Assembly: GCA_022822575.1 (NCBI GenBank)
Contig: JAJEBJ010000139.1
Span: 1-5,179 of the forward strand
Direction: 5' to 3'
Source: Alphaproteobacteria bacterium
Lineage (GTDB): Bacteria > Pseudomonadota > Alphaproteobacteria > SP197
Length of the DNA stretch: 5,179 nt
In this document: positions 1 through 5,179 of the stretch, piece after piece
How positions within the stretch are numbered: the stretch's first letter is position 1
How the letters are laid out: each line of letters starts with the position of its first letter
Made by a program: the position numbers and the translations under genes
Notes under the pieces: generated by a model
The model's input: only the letters and a program-made list of their open reading frames with translations
Told to the model about the DNA's origin: nothing
Databases searched by the model: none

Positions 1-1696
1 CGCGGGGACCCAGACGCGACGCCATCTCCTGCCAGGCCTCGAGGAGGGCTCCCTTGCCCTCGATCCCCAGCCTGACGCCGTCGACATCGCTCTTGTGATG
101 GTGCCCGGGCATGGCCGTCTTGAGAACCAGCAGGCCGTCGAACTCCTTCGCCGCTTCCATCACGTCGTCAGCGCTTTCCACGATCACCGGTTCCGTGGCG
201 ACACACCCGAAATCCCGCACCAGCGCCAGGCCTTCTGCCTCGTCGAGGGAGCCGCCTTCGGCCAGACGGCTGCGCCAGCGTCCGATGACCCCATCCGGCG
301 GTGCGTCGGGCGGCCGCATCGGGCGATGGTCACGCAGGGCCAGCATGCGCGAAAAGGCGGTCACGGCGGCGTTGAGGCCGTCGATCAGCGGTATGCCGGC
401 CGCGGCGAGTTCGCGCGCCTTCTCGTGCACGACGCCGGCGGGCACGCAGTTGGCGAAGCACATCGGCTTGCCGGTGCGCTCCGCAATCATCCTGGCGGGT
501 TCGATGCAGGGCGTGCGGAAGACATCGAAGTCGCGGATGTCGGCGACCCACAGTCCGGCGGCCGAGGCGGGATCCGACATCAGCGCATCCCAGCATTCGG
601 TGTAGATTTCCACGAAGTTGTTTCCGGTCCCCCAGGCGTCGACCGGATTGGTCGCCTCGAGTCCATGCTCGAGACAGGCTGCCAGGCGCCGGGTGGTGGC
701 CTCGGAGATGCCGGCGAAGGGCACCTCGTGGCGGTGTGCGAGATCGACGAGATGTTCCCGCTCGCCTCCCGAGTCCGTGAGGGCGACGATGCCGCCCGGC
801 CAGAACCGCCGCGGCTGGACGGCCATCTGCAGCGTGGCGATGAAAGCATCGATGTCATCGACCCTCTGGACGGCGTGATGCCGGAAGACGGCATCGTAGG
901 CGGCATCGTTGCCGGCGAGGGCGCCGGAATGGGTGCGGGCCATGCGGATGCTCTCCGGCGTTCGCGCGAACTTGATCGCCACCACGGGAACACCGCGCTC
1001 CAGGGCCCTCGAGGCCATCTCGCGGAACCCGGCGGCGTCGCGTACGGTCTCGAGGACGAGGCCGATCGCCCGCGTCGATTCGAGACCCAGCGCATAGTCC
1101 ATGTAGTCGCCCGCCGTGACGGCGATCTCCTGGCCCGATGTCACCGTGAGATTGAAACCCAGCCGGCCGTCGGTCTGGAGCATGCCGAGATAGATCGAGC
1201 CTGATTGCGAAATCAGCGTGACCGCACCGACGTCGAGACTGGAACGGCCGCCCGACAGCGTCACCTGCACCCTTTCTTCCCGGTTGACGAACCCGGACCC
1301 GTTGCCGCCGCACACGAGAAGGGAGGCTTCGCGGGCCTTGCGTTTCAGCCGTTCGAGGAGAGGGGGATCCCCGTCGTTGGCCACGTAGCACGAGGCAAAG
1401 ATCGTCACCGCCTTCACGCCGGCGGCGATGGCCTCGTCGAAGACCCTCTCGAGATTGGGATTGGAGACATTGAGCATCGCGTGCTCGACCGGCCGACCGA
1501 TCGAGGCAACGTCGCCATAGCAGCGCTCCCCGTCGATATCGTCATAGCGCGGATTGACGAGAAAGAGATCGCCGACATAGCCGATCTCGCGGATGGCCCG
1601 CCACGATGACCAGCCGAAGGACTCGCGGTTCGCGGAAGCGCCAACGACGGCGATCGAGCGAGGGTTGAGAAGGGGACGCAGACGATGCTCGGTCAT
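1..1696 (-). CDS. ADP-forming acyl-CoA ligase (acetate--CoA ligase family), alpha-beta fusion, 3' end cut by window edge
   Basis: Reading the minus strand from an ATG at 1696-1694 gives one uninterrupted frame of 565 codons that leaves the window at its left edge. The start fits the family, with a PRSIAVVGAS Rossmann motif at residues 12-21; I see no clear Shine-Dalgarno. Order of parts: CoA-binding Rossmann domain (about 10-130); succinyl-CoA-synthetase-like domains (about 150-450) with SQSG at 163-166 and THSGALAGND at 255-264, whose His256 matches the phosphorylated alpha-subunit histidine; then an ATP-grasp domain from about 483 with HHKSDVDGV at 533-541, whose His534 matches the beta-subunit phosphohistidine. 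Known family reaction: acyl-CoA + ADP + Pi to acid + CoA + ATP, in the cytoplasm. Fused members are usually near 700 residues, so roughly the last fifth is missing. The acid used cannot be read from sequence. A Pat-type protein acetyltransferase is less likely, because those are generally described as lacking the catalytic His, but a C-terminal GNAT domain would lie outside the window. Confidence 0.93.
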   Translation of the reverse strand, partial: MTEHRLRPLLNPRSIAVVGASANRESFGWSSWRAIREIGYVGDLFLVNPRYDDIDGERCYGDVASIGRPVEHAMLNVSNPNLERVFDEAIAAGVKAVTIFASCYVANDGDPPLLERLKRKAREASLLVCGGNGSGFVNREERVQVTLSGGRSSLDVGAVTLISQSGSIYLGMLQTDGRLGFNLTVTSGQEIAVTAGDYMDYALGLESTRAIGLVLETVRDAAGFREMASRALERGVPVVAIKFARTPESIRMARTHSGALAGNDAAYDAVFRHHAVQRVDDIDAFIATLQMAVQPRRFWPGGIVALTDSGGEREHLVDLAHRHEVPFAGISEATTRRLAACLEHGLEATNPVDAWGTGNNFVEIYTECWDALMSDPASAAGLWVADIRDFDVFRTPCIEPARMIAERTGKPMCFANCVPAGVVHEKARELAAAGIPLIDGLNAAVTAFSRMLALRDHRPMRPPDAPPDGVIGRWRSRLAEGGSLDEAEGLALVRDFGCVATEPVIVESADDVMEAAKEFDGLLVLKTAMPGHHHKSDVDGVRLGIEGKGALLEAWQEMASRLGPR

Positions 1697-1800
1697 GCCG
1701 CGAAGCCGGATTGGAACGCCGCAGCGGACTATAGTGAGAAAGCCGCGCCAGGGCGATAGCCTTATCTCGAGGTTGTTGTGGAGCGGTACCCTACGGATAG

Positions 1801-2110
1801 GGAAGCGTGCCGCGAATCATCTGTGCCCACGATCCGCATCTGGACACCCGTACCGACCTCGCCGATCGGTGGGATCGTCTGCTGCGGATCCGCGAACTCC
1901 CTCACGAAGGCGGGAGTTGCGTCGCAGAGGTCGGCGAACATCCGCCGCGTGGGCGTGGTCATGGACAAGGATTTCGGAGCCGGCAACCGAATGGCGACGA
2001 CGTCCCGCGCTACCACCTGCGAAAGTTCGGTACCAGCGCTGCCGGAAGTCGCTGACTATCTGCTATGGTACGCCAAGGACAAACCGAGGTTCCTCGTGCG
2101 GCAGGACTTC
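1801..2110 (+). pseudogene. Decayed fragment of an adenine-specific DNA methyltransferase (type III Mod-like)
   Basis: Two adjacent reading frames together resemble the middle of a Mod-type DNA methyltransferase. In the first frame (from 1801, after a TAG at 1798-1800) I read DPHLDTRTDLADRW, perhaps a degraded DPPF catalytic motif, then DRLLRIRELPHEGGSCV, matching the family's RLLLARELL..GGS stretch. At about 1936 the match moves to the next frame: NIRRVGVVMDKDFGAGN, then LPEVADYLLWYAKDKPRF, which matches the family's conserved DYLLWYAKDK segment. The first frame ends at TGA 2053-2055; the second runs to TGA 2168-2170, inside mntA. A normal enzyme of this kind has several hundred residues including an AdoMet-binding FxGxG motif. 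Only about 100 are left here, with at least one frameshift and no intact catalytic motif, so it cannot be functional. Assignment is from memory of family motifs; the DYLLWYAKDK match is the strongest part. Confidence 0.66.
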
Positions 2111-2134
2111 ATCCTTGATATCGAGACCTTTGCC

Positions 2135-2142
2135 AGAAGGAG
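2135..2142 (+). promoter_or_regulatory. Ribosome binding site of mntA
   Basis: AGAAGGAG is a strong Shine-Dalgarno match ending three bases before the ATG at 2146. The spacing is tight, but no better-placed in-frame start follows: the next candidate, GTG at 2167, is too far downstream. It supports translation starting at 2146. Confidence 0.6.
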
Positions 2143-2145
2143 CCG

Positions 2146-2478
2146 ATGGAATCGGACCTTGCAACAGTGACCGCTCGCATCGCCATACCGTCCGATGAGC
2201 TCGCTGCATTCTGCGAACGCTGGGGCATCGTGAAGCTGGCGTTGTTCGGTTCGGTGCTTCGCGACGATTTCGGCCCAAACAGCGACATCGACGTTCTGGC
2301 CGGGTTCGACGAGGTCGCGCGTCACACGCTGTTCGACATGGACCGGATGGAAGAAGAACTGGAGGATATCTTCGGGCGAGGAGTCGATCTCGTCAGTTGG
2401 CGCGGCATCGAGAGAAGTCCCAACTACCTGCGCCGGAACACGATCCTGCAATCGGCGGAACTCGTCTATGGATCGTGA
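2146..2478 (+). CDS. mntA: MntA-type minimal nucleotidyltransferase, antitoxin of HepT
   Basis: This 110-residue protein is a minimal nucleotidyltransferase (MNT) of the DNA polymerase beta fold. The signature GS-x10-D-x-D is seen as GSVLRDDFGPNSDIDVL, with Gly35, Ser36, Asp47 and Asp49; a third acidic residue, Asp81, sits in VDLVS on the next strand, as expected for metal binding. The length is normal for the short members of the family. In characterised type VII systems MntA uses ATP to add AMP units to a tyrosine of HepT and so silences the toxin; it acts in the cytoplasm, bound to HepT. All catalytic residues are present, so it is probably active. It has a strong Shine-Dalgarno just upstream. 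Its last 11 bases overlap hepT, the usual antitoxin-first translational coupling. The family and pairing are clear; the AMP-transfer role is inferred from studied homologues. Confidence 0.92.
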   Translation: MESDLATVTARIAIPSDELAAFCERWGIVKLALFGSVLRDDFGPNSDIDVLAGFDEVARHTLFDMDRMEEELEDIFGRGVDLVSWRGIERSPNYLRRNTILQSAELVYGS

Positions 2479-2809
2479 TCATGCGTGCCTTCTGGACATT
2501 CTCGGATCGGCTCGTGCGATACGATCGTATGTCGAGGGCGTCTCGCGCCGCGAGTTCCTCGTTGATCAGCAACTGCAGGATTCCGTCGTTCGCCGCATCG
2601 AGATCATGGGCGAGGCTACCGGGCGGTTGTCGACGACATTCCGCGAGGAGCATCCAGACATTCCATGGATGCGGATCAAGGGAATGCGCAACCGTGTGAT
2701 CCACGGCTATGACGACATCGACATGGACATCGTATGGGACACAGTGGAACAGGACATTCCCCGTCTCATCCCGCAAATCGAACGTTTGGTCCCGCCGGAG
2801 GCGGAGTAG
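2468..2809 (+). CDS. hepT: HepT-like HEPN ribonuclease toxin (DUF86 family)
   Basis: The product is an all-alpha HEPN-domain protein of 113 residues, typical DUF86/HepT length. The RNase motif R-x4-H-x-Y is intact: in RNRVIHGYDDID, Arg74, His79 and Tyr81 are the catalytic Arg and His and the tyrosine that MntA AMPylates in studied pairs. Other family marks are RRIEIMGEATGRLS (42-55), IPWMRIKGMRN (65-75) and the tail DIVWDTVEQDIPRLIPQIE (87-105). Known role: a dimeric RNase toxin that attacks RNA (tRNA in one studied system), blocked by MntA, serving in plasmid or island maintenance and possibly phage defence. The ATG at 2468 lies inside the end of mntA, so the two are almost certainly co-transcribed and translationally coupled. 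The RNA target here cannot be read from sequence. Confidence 0.93.
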   Translation: MDRDHACLLDILGSARAIRSYVEGVSRREFLVDQQLQDSVVRRIEIMGEATGRLSTTFREEHPDIPWMRIKGMRNRVIHGYDDIDMDIVWDTVEQDIPRLIPQIERLVPPEAE

Positions 2810-2820
2810 TGGCCCAACCA

Positions 2821-2939
2821 GCCGCATCGGCCCGCTGATCGTCAACTCACCCCGGGAAGAGCAGGTGTGCCAGATCCTGAAGGCCACGGCCGGCGACGAT
2901 TTCCACTTCAAGGGGTTCAGCTTTTTGATGTCGAACTGA
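2821..2939 (+). pseudogene. Unidentified coding-like tail, possibly the 3' remnant of a lost gene
   Basis: Directly after hepT, in a different frame, the sequence reads RIGPLIVNSPREEQVCQI and then KATAGDDFHFKGFSFLMSN before TGA at 2937-2939. Third codon positions are almost all G or C and the residue mix looks like a real globular protein's C-terminus, but there is no start codon of its own: the frame enters from inside hepT. I do not recognise the family. The opposite strand is also open here (a frame starting near 3046 with QFDIKKLNPLKWKSSPA), so the coding strand is not certain. It may be the end of a gene whose front was removed when the accessory module arrived. Confidence 0.3.
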
Positions 2940-2981
2940 TCCGGCATCGCAACCTGTTCATGAACGCGGTAGTGCCGAGGG

Positions 2982-3009
2982 CGGTGGGGGGTCGCGAAGG
3001 TCTCCACCG
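2982..3009. repeat. Imperfect inverted repeat (hairpin)
   Basis: CGGTGGGGG at 2982-2990 can pair with TCTCCACCG at 3001-3009, giving a 9-base-pair RNA stem with two G-U pairs and a 10-base loop. No T-run follows, so it does not meet the usual intrinsic terminator pattern. It might still mark the end of the hepT transcript. Confidence 0.3.
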
Positions 3010-3190
3010 GTGAGATCGCCACTCTCTGAAGCCGCAGCGCAGCCAAGGGAAGTGTTGCGTCATCCCCTTACTTCGGGGTAGCGCGGCGACGCACCCCTCG
3101 ACTACGATCCATGTTGTACGGGCGAGGCCACCTCAGTCGTCCAGGCAAGAACCATTCCCCGTGCAGTCGGGTGGGAGATGGTGGTGCCGG

Positions 3191-3229
3191 GATAGGCTAT
3201 CGGCAAACCGGTTGCCGCCGACGGTTTGC
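3191..3229. repeat. Cluster of nested inverted repeats upstream of the catalase-like gene
   Basis: Three inverted repeats lie within 39 bases. GATAG-G-CTATC (3191-3201) is a perfect 5-base-pair palindrome around one base. GGCAA (3202-3206) pairs with TTGCC (3212-3216). GCAAACCG (3203-3210) pairs perfectly, 8 bases, with CGGTTTGC (3222-3229) across an 11-base spacer. The second and third share their left arm and so exclude each other. They lie 50-90 bases before the catalase-like start codon and could be a regulator-binding site or a leader RNA structure. No known operator is recognised. Confidence 0.35.
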
Positions 3230-3267
3230 GAATCGGGGTGCGTCAGTGCGGACCTGTGGTAGTCGTC

Positions 3268-3271
3268 GGAG
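3268..3271 (+). promoter_or_regulatory. Likely ribosome binding site of the catalase-like gene
   Basis: GGAG lies ten bases before the ATG at 3282. With the family-like sequence beginning right after this ATG, it supports 3282 rather than the in-frame ATG at 3111. The match is short and the spacing slightly long. Confidence 0.4.
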
Positions 3272-3281
3272 TGTGTCGCTC

Positions 3282-4265
3282 ATGGAAACTTCCCCCCTGG
3301 CGGAGCGGCTATGGGACGAGGTGCGGCGGACCTTCCAGCGCTCCGACGCGGGTCGGGCGCCGGCCCGGACCTTTCATCGCCACCTCTACGCCATGATGCG
3401 GTGCACGTTGACTATCGATGCGGACCTTGCGGAAGACCTCGCTCACGGACTGTTCGCAACGCCGCGCCGTCACGAGGGGTGGGTGCGCTTCTCGTCCGCC
3501 TTCTTCAGTTCCGAATGGTTGCCCGACGCCAAGGGCATGGCGGTCAAGCTGATCGGCGTGCCCGGGGAAACGTGCCTTTCGGAAACCGCCGGCGAGCACG
3601 ACTTCGTGATGGTCAGCACGCCGACGGTATGGTTCGGCACCGAAGAGCTGATGATGGAGTACTCCCGCAAGGTCCGCAGGAGCATGGGGTCGTCTCCGAC
3701 TCCGAGGCTGTTCGATGCGGTGCCTCTGGCATTCCTCTTTCCGGGATGGAACCCCCTGAACGCCAGGTGGAACATGGTTCGGCTCGCCACGACCCATTCC
3801 TGGCACAGCCTCACGTACCGGGATCCGGTCCGCTACGACTACTTCTCCGTCACCGCATTCCGTCTCGGCAGGGGAGAGATGAAGCTGCGCTTCCGTCCGG
3901 TGCCGAAGCGTGGGTTGCGCCTGTCCGGCGGTTACGTTGAGAGGCTGAAACAACGTCTCGACGCGGGTCCGGTCGAATTCGATCTCCTGGTGCAGCCCAG
4001 GACCATGCCGGCCGAGGAACCGATCGACGACGCCACGGTGCCGTGGCGTTCGCCCTGGGTGAAGGTCGGCCGCCTCGTGATCCCACCGCAGCCGTTCGAC
4101 ACCGAGGACATGCGGCGCCTTGGAGAGGGCATCAGCTACTCGCCGTGGAACTGTCTCAGGGCTCACGAGCCCCTTGGAAGCATGAACGGCGCGCGCAAGC
4201 TGGCCTACGGCAGTTCAGCGGCCAATCGCGGCGCCACCTGCCCGTTTCACCACCCCCGGCCGTAG
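3282..4265 (+). CDS. Catalase-superfamily heme protein, small y4iL-like type
   Basis: A 327-residue protein with the catalase core fold but much shorter than true catalases (about 480 or more residues). Visible marks: ARTFHRHLYAMM at 28-39, whose His32 fits the distal heme histidine; WVRFSS at 67-72; DAKGMAVKLIGVPGE at 82-96; HDFVMVSTPTVWF at 106-118; and SYSPWNCLRAHEPLGSMNGA at 285-304, the family's C-terminal signature. Tyr286 could be the proximal heme ligand, but that is uncertain. The position where catalases carry a distal Asn in an NNTP-type motif is VSTP here. Members are thought to bind heme and act on peroxides, but most are uncharacterised, so catalase activity should not be assumed. 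No signal peptide or membrane segment is seen; likely cytoplasmic. The start at 3282 has a Shine-Dalgarno-like GGAG, and conserved sequence begins soon after; an upstream in-frame ATG at 3111 adds only unconvincing residues. It appears to be its own transcription unit. Confidence 0.85.
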   Translation: METSPLAERLWDEVRRTFQRSDAGRAPARTFHRHLYAMMRCTLTIDADLAEDLAHGLFATPRRHEGWVRFSSAFFSSEWLPDAKGMAVKLIGVPGETCLSETAGEHDFVMVSTPTVWFGTEELMMEYSRKVRRSMGSSPTPRLFDAVPLAFLFPGWNPLNARWNMVRLATTHSWHSLTYRDPVRYDYFSVTAFRLGRGEMKLRFRPVPKRGLRLSGGYVERLKQRLDAGPVEFDLLVQPRTMPAEEPIDDATVPWRSPWVKVGRLVIPPQPFDTEDMRRLGEGISYSPWNCLRAHEPLGSMNGARKLAYGSSAANRGATCPFHHPRP

Positions 4266-4339
4266 CCGCCCTCTACCAGGGGTCCTGCCCGCGACACCGA
4301 CCATCATGGTGAGCGCAGTCAATCTGTTCCTTGCGCAGC

Positions 4340-4356
4340 CTGTCGGCCCTCGACAG
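4340..4356. repeat. Perfect short hairpin between the catalase-like gene and recQ
   Basis: CTGTCG (4340-4345) and CGACAG (4351-4356) form a perfect 6-base-pair stem with a 5-base loop, followed at once by the 8-base palindrome TCTCGAGA (4357-4364). There is no T-run, so a standard intrinsic terminator is not supported. It could be a weak terminator of the upstream gene or part of the recQ leader, or chance. Confidence 0.25.
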
Positions 4357-4454
4357 TCTCGAGAAGGAAGAGGTCTTCATCGCGGAACAAGGACCATGCT
4401 GGCGCCATTCTCATGCGCCGGACGAGACACTATGGTGGCCCGGTTCAACCCTCG

Positions 4455-5179
4455 ATGAACCACGTGACGACTCTCGACGCCGCCCGTGCGGTCCTCAACA
4501 GCACCTTCGGCTACGACGACTTCCGGCCCGGCCAGGCGGAGATTGTCGCGGCGTTGCTGGCGGGCGAGAACGTGCTGGCGGTGATGCCGACCGGCGCCGG
4601 CAAGTCGCTGTGCTACCAGCTTCCGGCACTGGCGTGCGAAAGCCTGACCGTCGTCGTCTCGCCGCTCATCGCACTGATGCGCGACCAGGTGGCCGCCCTG
4701 CGTCTCAACGGTATCGCGGCAGGGGCTCTCAATTCGGCGACGCCACGGGGGGATGCCGTGGAGACGCACCGGCTGCTGCGCGAGGGTCGCCTGCGCCTCC
4801 TCTACATCTCGCCTGAACGGCTGATGGTCCCGGACACGCTGGAAGGCCTCGCCCGCCAACGCCCGGCGCGGTTTGCCATCGACGAGGCCCATTGCATCTC
4901 CCAGTGGGGCCACGACTTCAGGCCGGACTATCGCCGCCTTGCCGAACTGCCGGAACACTTTCCCGACGCCAGACTCAGCGCCTTCACGGCGACAGCGGAT
5001 TCCGTGACGCGCCAGGACATCGTCGCGCGGTTGTTTGGCGGCGAGGCGAACGTCTTCGTGGCCGGCTTCGACCGCCCGAACCTGCGCCTCGCCATCGCGC
5101 CCCGAAAGTCCGGAGCGCGGCAGATCGACGACATGCTGGACCGGCATGTCGGGCGGTCGGGCATCGTCTACACCCTGTC
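4455..5179 (+). CDS. recQ: ATP-dependent DNA helicase RecQ, N-terminal part (cut by window edge)
   Basis: The first 241 residues of a RecQ helicase, which unwinds DNA 3' to 5' in recombinational repair and restart of stalled forks. Superfamily 2 motifs appear in order: motif 0 FGYDDFRPGQ (18-27); Walker A MPTGAGKS (44-51), with Lys50 contacting ATP; motif Ia SPLIALMRDQV (69-79); YISPERL (117-123); the DEAH box (143-146); the RecQ-specific aromatic-rich loop CISQWGHDFRPDYR (147-160), coupling DNA binding to ATP hydrolysis; and motif III FTATAD (177-182). The second helicase lobe begins at GIVYTL (236-241), where the window ends; the zinc, winged-helix and HRDC domains lie outside. The ATG at 4455 gives the usual short lead before motif 0. 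An in-frame ATG at 4413 would add 14 residues, and neither start has a convincing Shine-Dalgarno. It is 189 bases after the catalase-like gene on the same strand, so separate transcription is likely. Confidence 0.96.
   Translation, partial: MNHVTTLDAARAVLNSTFGYDDFRPGQAEIVAALLAGENVLAVMPTGAGKSLCYQLPALACESLTVVVSPLIALMRDQVAALRLNGIAAGALNSATPRGDAVETHRLLREGRLRLLYISPERLMVPDTLEGLARQRPARFAIDEAHCISQWGHDFRPDYRRLAELPEHFPDARLSAFTATADSVTRQDIVARLFGGEANVFVAGFDRPNLRLAIAPRKSGARQIDDMLDRHVGRSGIVYTL

Larger units (their letters stand above)
2810..3281. other. Gene-poor stretch between hepT and the catalase-like gene
   Basis: I find no gene I can name in these 472 bases. The first part (about 2821-2939) is coding-looking and listed separately. 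The rest carries hairpin-forming repeats, also listed, and a short CCCC/GGGG stem around 3064-3078. A plus-strand frame open from ATG 3111 joins the catalase-like gene, but its 57 extra residues look like arbitrary Arg/Gly-rich translation, so this part is better read as leader. No tRNA, CRISPR array or clear insertion-sequence end is visible. Any promoter for the catalase-like gene should lie here; I could not pick convincing -35 and -10 boxes. Confidence 0.5.

Noticed and set aside
95..1204. A 369-codon plus-strand open frame opposite the acyl-CoA ligase gene
   Set aside because: It is codon-aligned with the real minus-strand gene, where high-GC codons leave few stops on the opposite strand. 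Its translation shows no family motif, whereas the minus strand gives a clean ligase with both catalytic histidines.
1730..1735. TATAGT on the minus strand as a -10 box for the acyl-CoA ligase gene
   Set aside because: The hexamer is -10-like and 33 bases before the start codon, but the bases 17 upstream (ATCGCC) are nothing like a -35 box, so the promoter call is too weak to list.
1762..2016. An 84-codon minus-strand open frame over the methyltransferase remnant
   Set aside because: It has no recognisable motif, while the plus strand carries methyltransferase-like segments over the same bases.
2393..3046. A 217-codon minus-strand open frame across hepT
   Set aside because: Over 2468-2809 the plus strand clearly encodes HepT with an intact catalytic motif. 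Only the part beyond 2810 stays ambiguous and is reported separately.
3111..3281. N-terminal extension of 57 residues for the catalase-like protein from the ATG at 3111
   Set aside because: The extension is Arg/Gly/Ser-rich with no family match, signal peptide or membrane segment, and the ATG at 3282 has a Shine-Dalgarno-like site and the right distance to the conserved core.
3309..4166. A 285-codon minus-strand open frame opposite the catalase-like gene
   Set aside because: The translation is an Arg/His/Pro-rich mirror of a well-recognised plus-strand gene and has no domain signature.
4377..5147. A 256-codon minus-strand open frame opposite recQ
   Set aside because: RecQ motifs run without a break on the plus strand over the same bases; the antisense frame is a by-product of GC-rich codons.

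Overview
The window comes from a high-GC bacterial chromosome. Gene content, RecQ type and codon use fit an alphaproteobacterium, for example Rhodospirillales or Rhizobiales. That is inference: no marker gene here fixes the taxonomy.

Layout, left to right: (1) 1-1696, minus strand: most of a fused ADP-forming (NDP-forming) acyl-CoA ligase whose 3' end runs off the left edge. (2) 1697-2145: a short divergent spacer, then a decayed, frameshifted scrap of an adenine-specific DNA methyltransferase of the type III Mod kind. (3) 2146-2809, plus strand: a two-gene operon with 11-base overlap, encoding a minimal nucleotidyltransferase antitoxin (MntA) and a HEPN-domain RNase toxin (HepT). This is a type VII toxin-antitoxin pair, with the key motifs of both partners intact. 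(4) 2810-3281: no confident gene, but a coding-looking tail (about 2821-2939) and several inverted repeats. (5) 3282-4265, plus strand: a catalase-superfamily heme protein of the small y4iL-like type. (6) 4455-5179, plus strand: the N-terminal 241 residues of RecQ helicase, cut by the right edge.

The flanking genes (acyl-CoA ligase, catalase-like protein, RecQ) look like ordinary chromosomal genes with no evident shared pathway. The middle part (about 1800-2940) looks like a small accessory insert or defence-island scar. It is visibly less GC-rich: I count 32 of 60 G+C at 2701-2760 against 43 of 60 at 541-600. It holds a dead methyltransferase fragment, an intact toxin-antitoxin pair and an unidentified gene tail.

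I see no clearly new biological system. The points most worth a second look are the methyltransferase remnant beside MntA-HepT, the unexplained 2821-2939 segment, and the nested inverted repeats upstream of the catalase-like gene.
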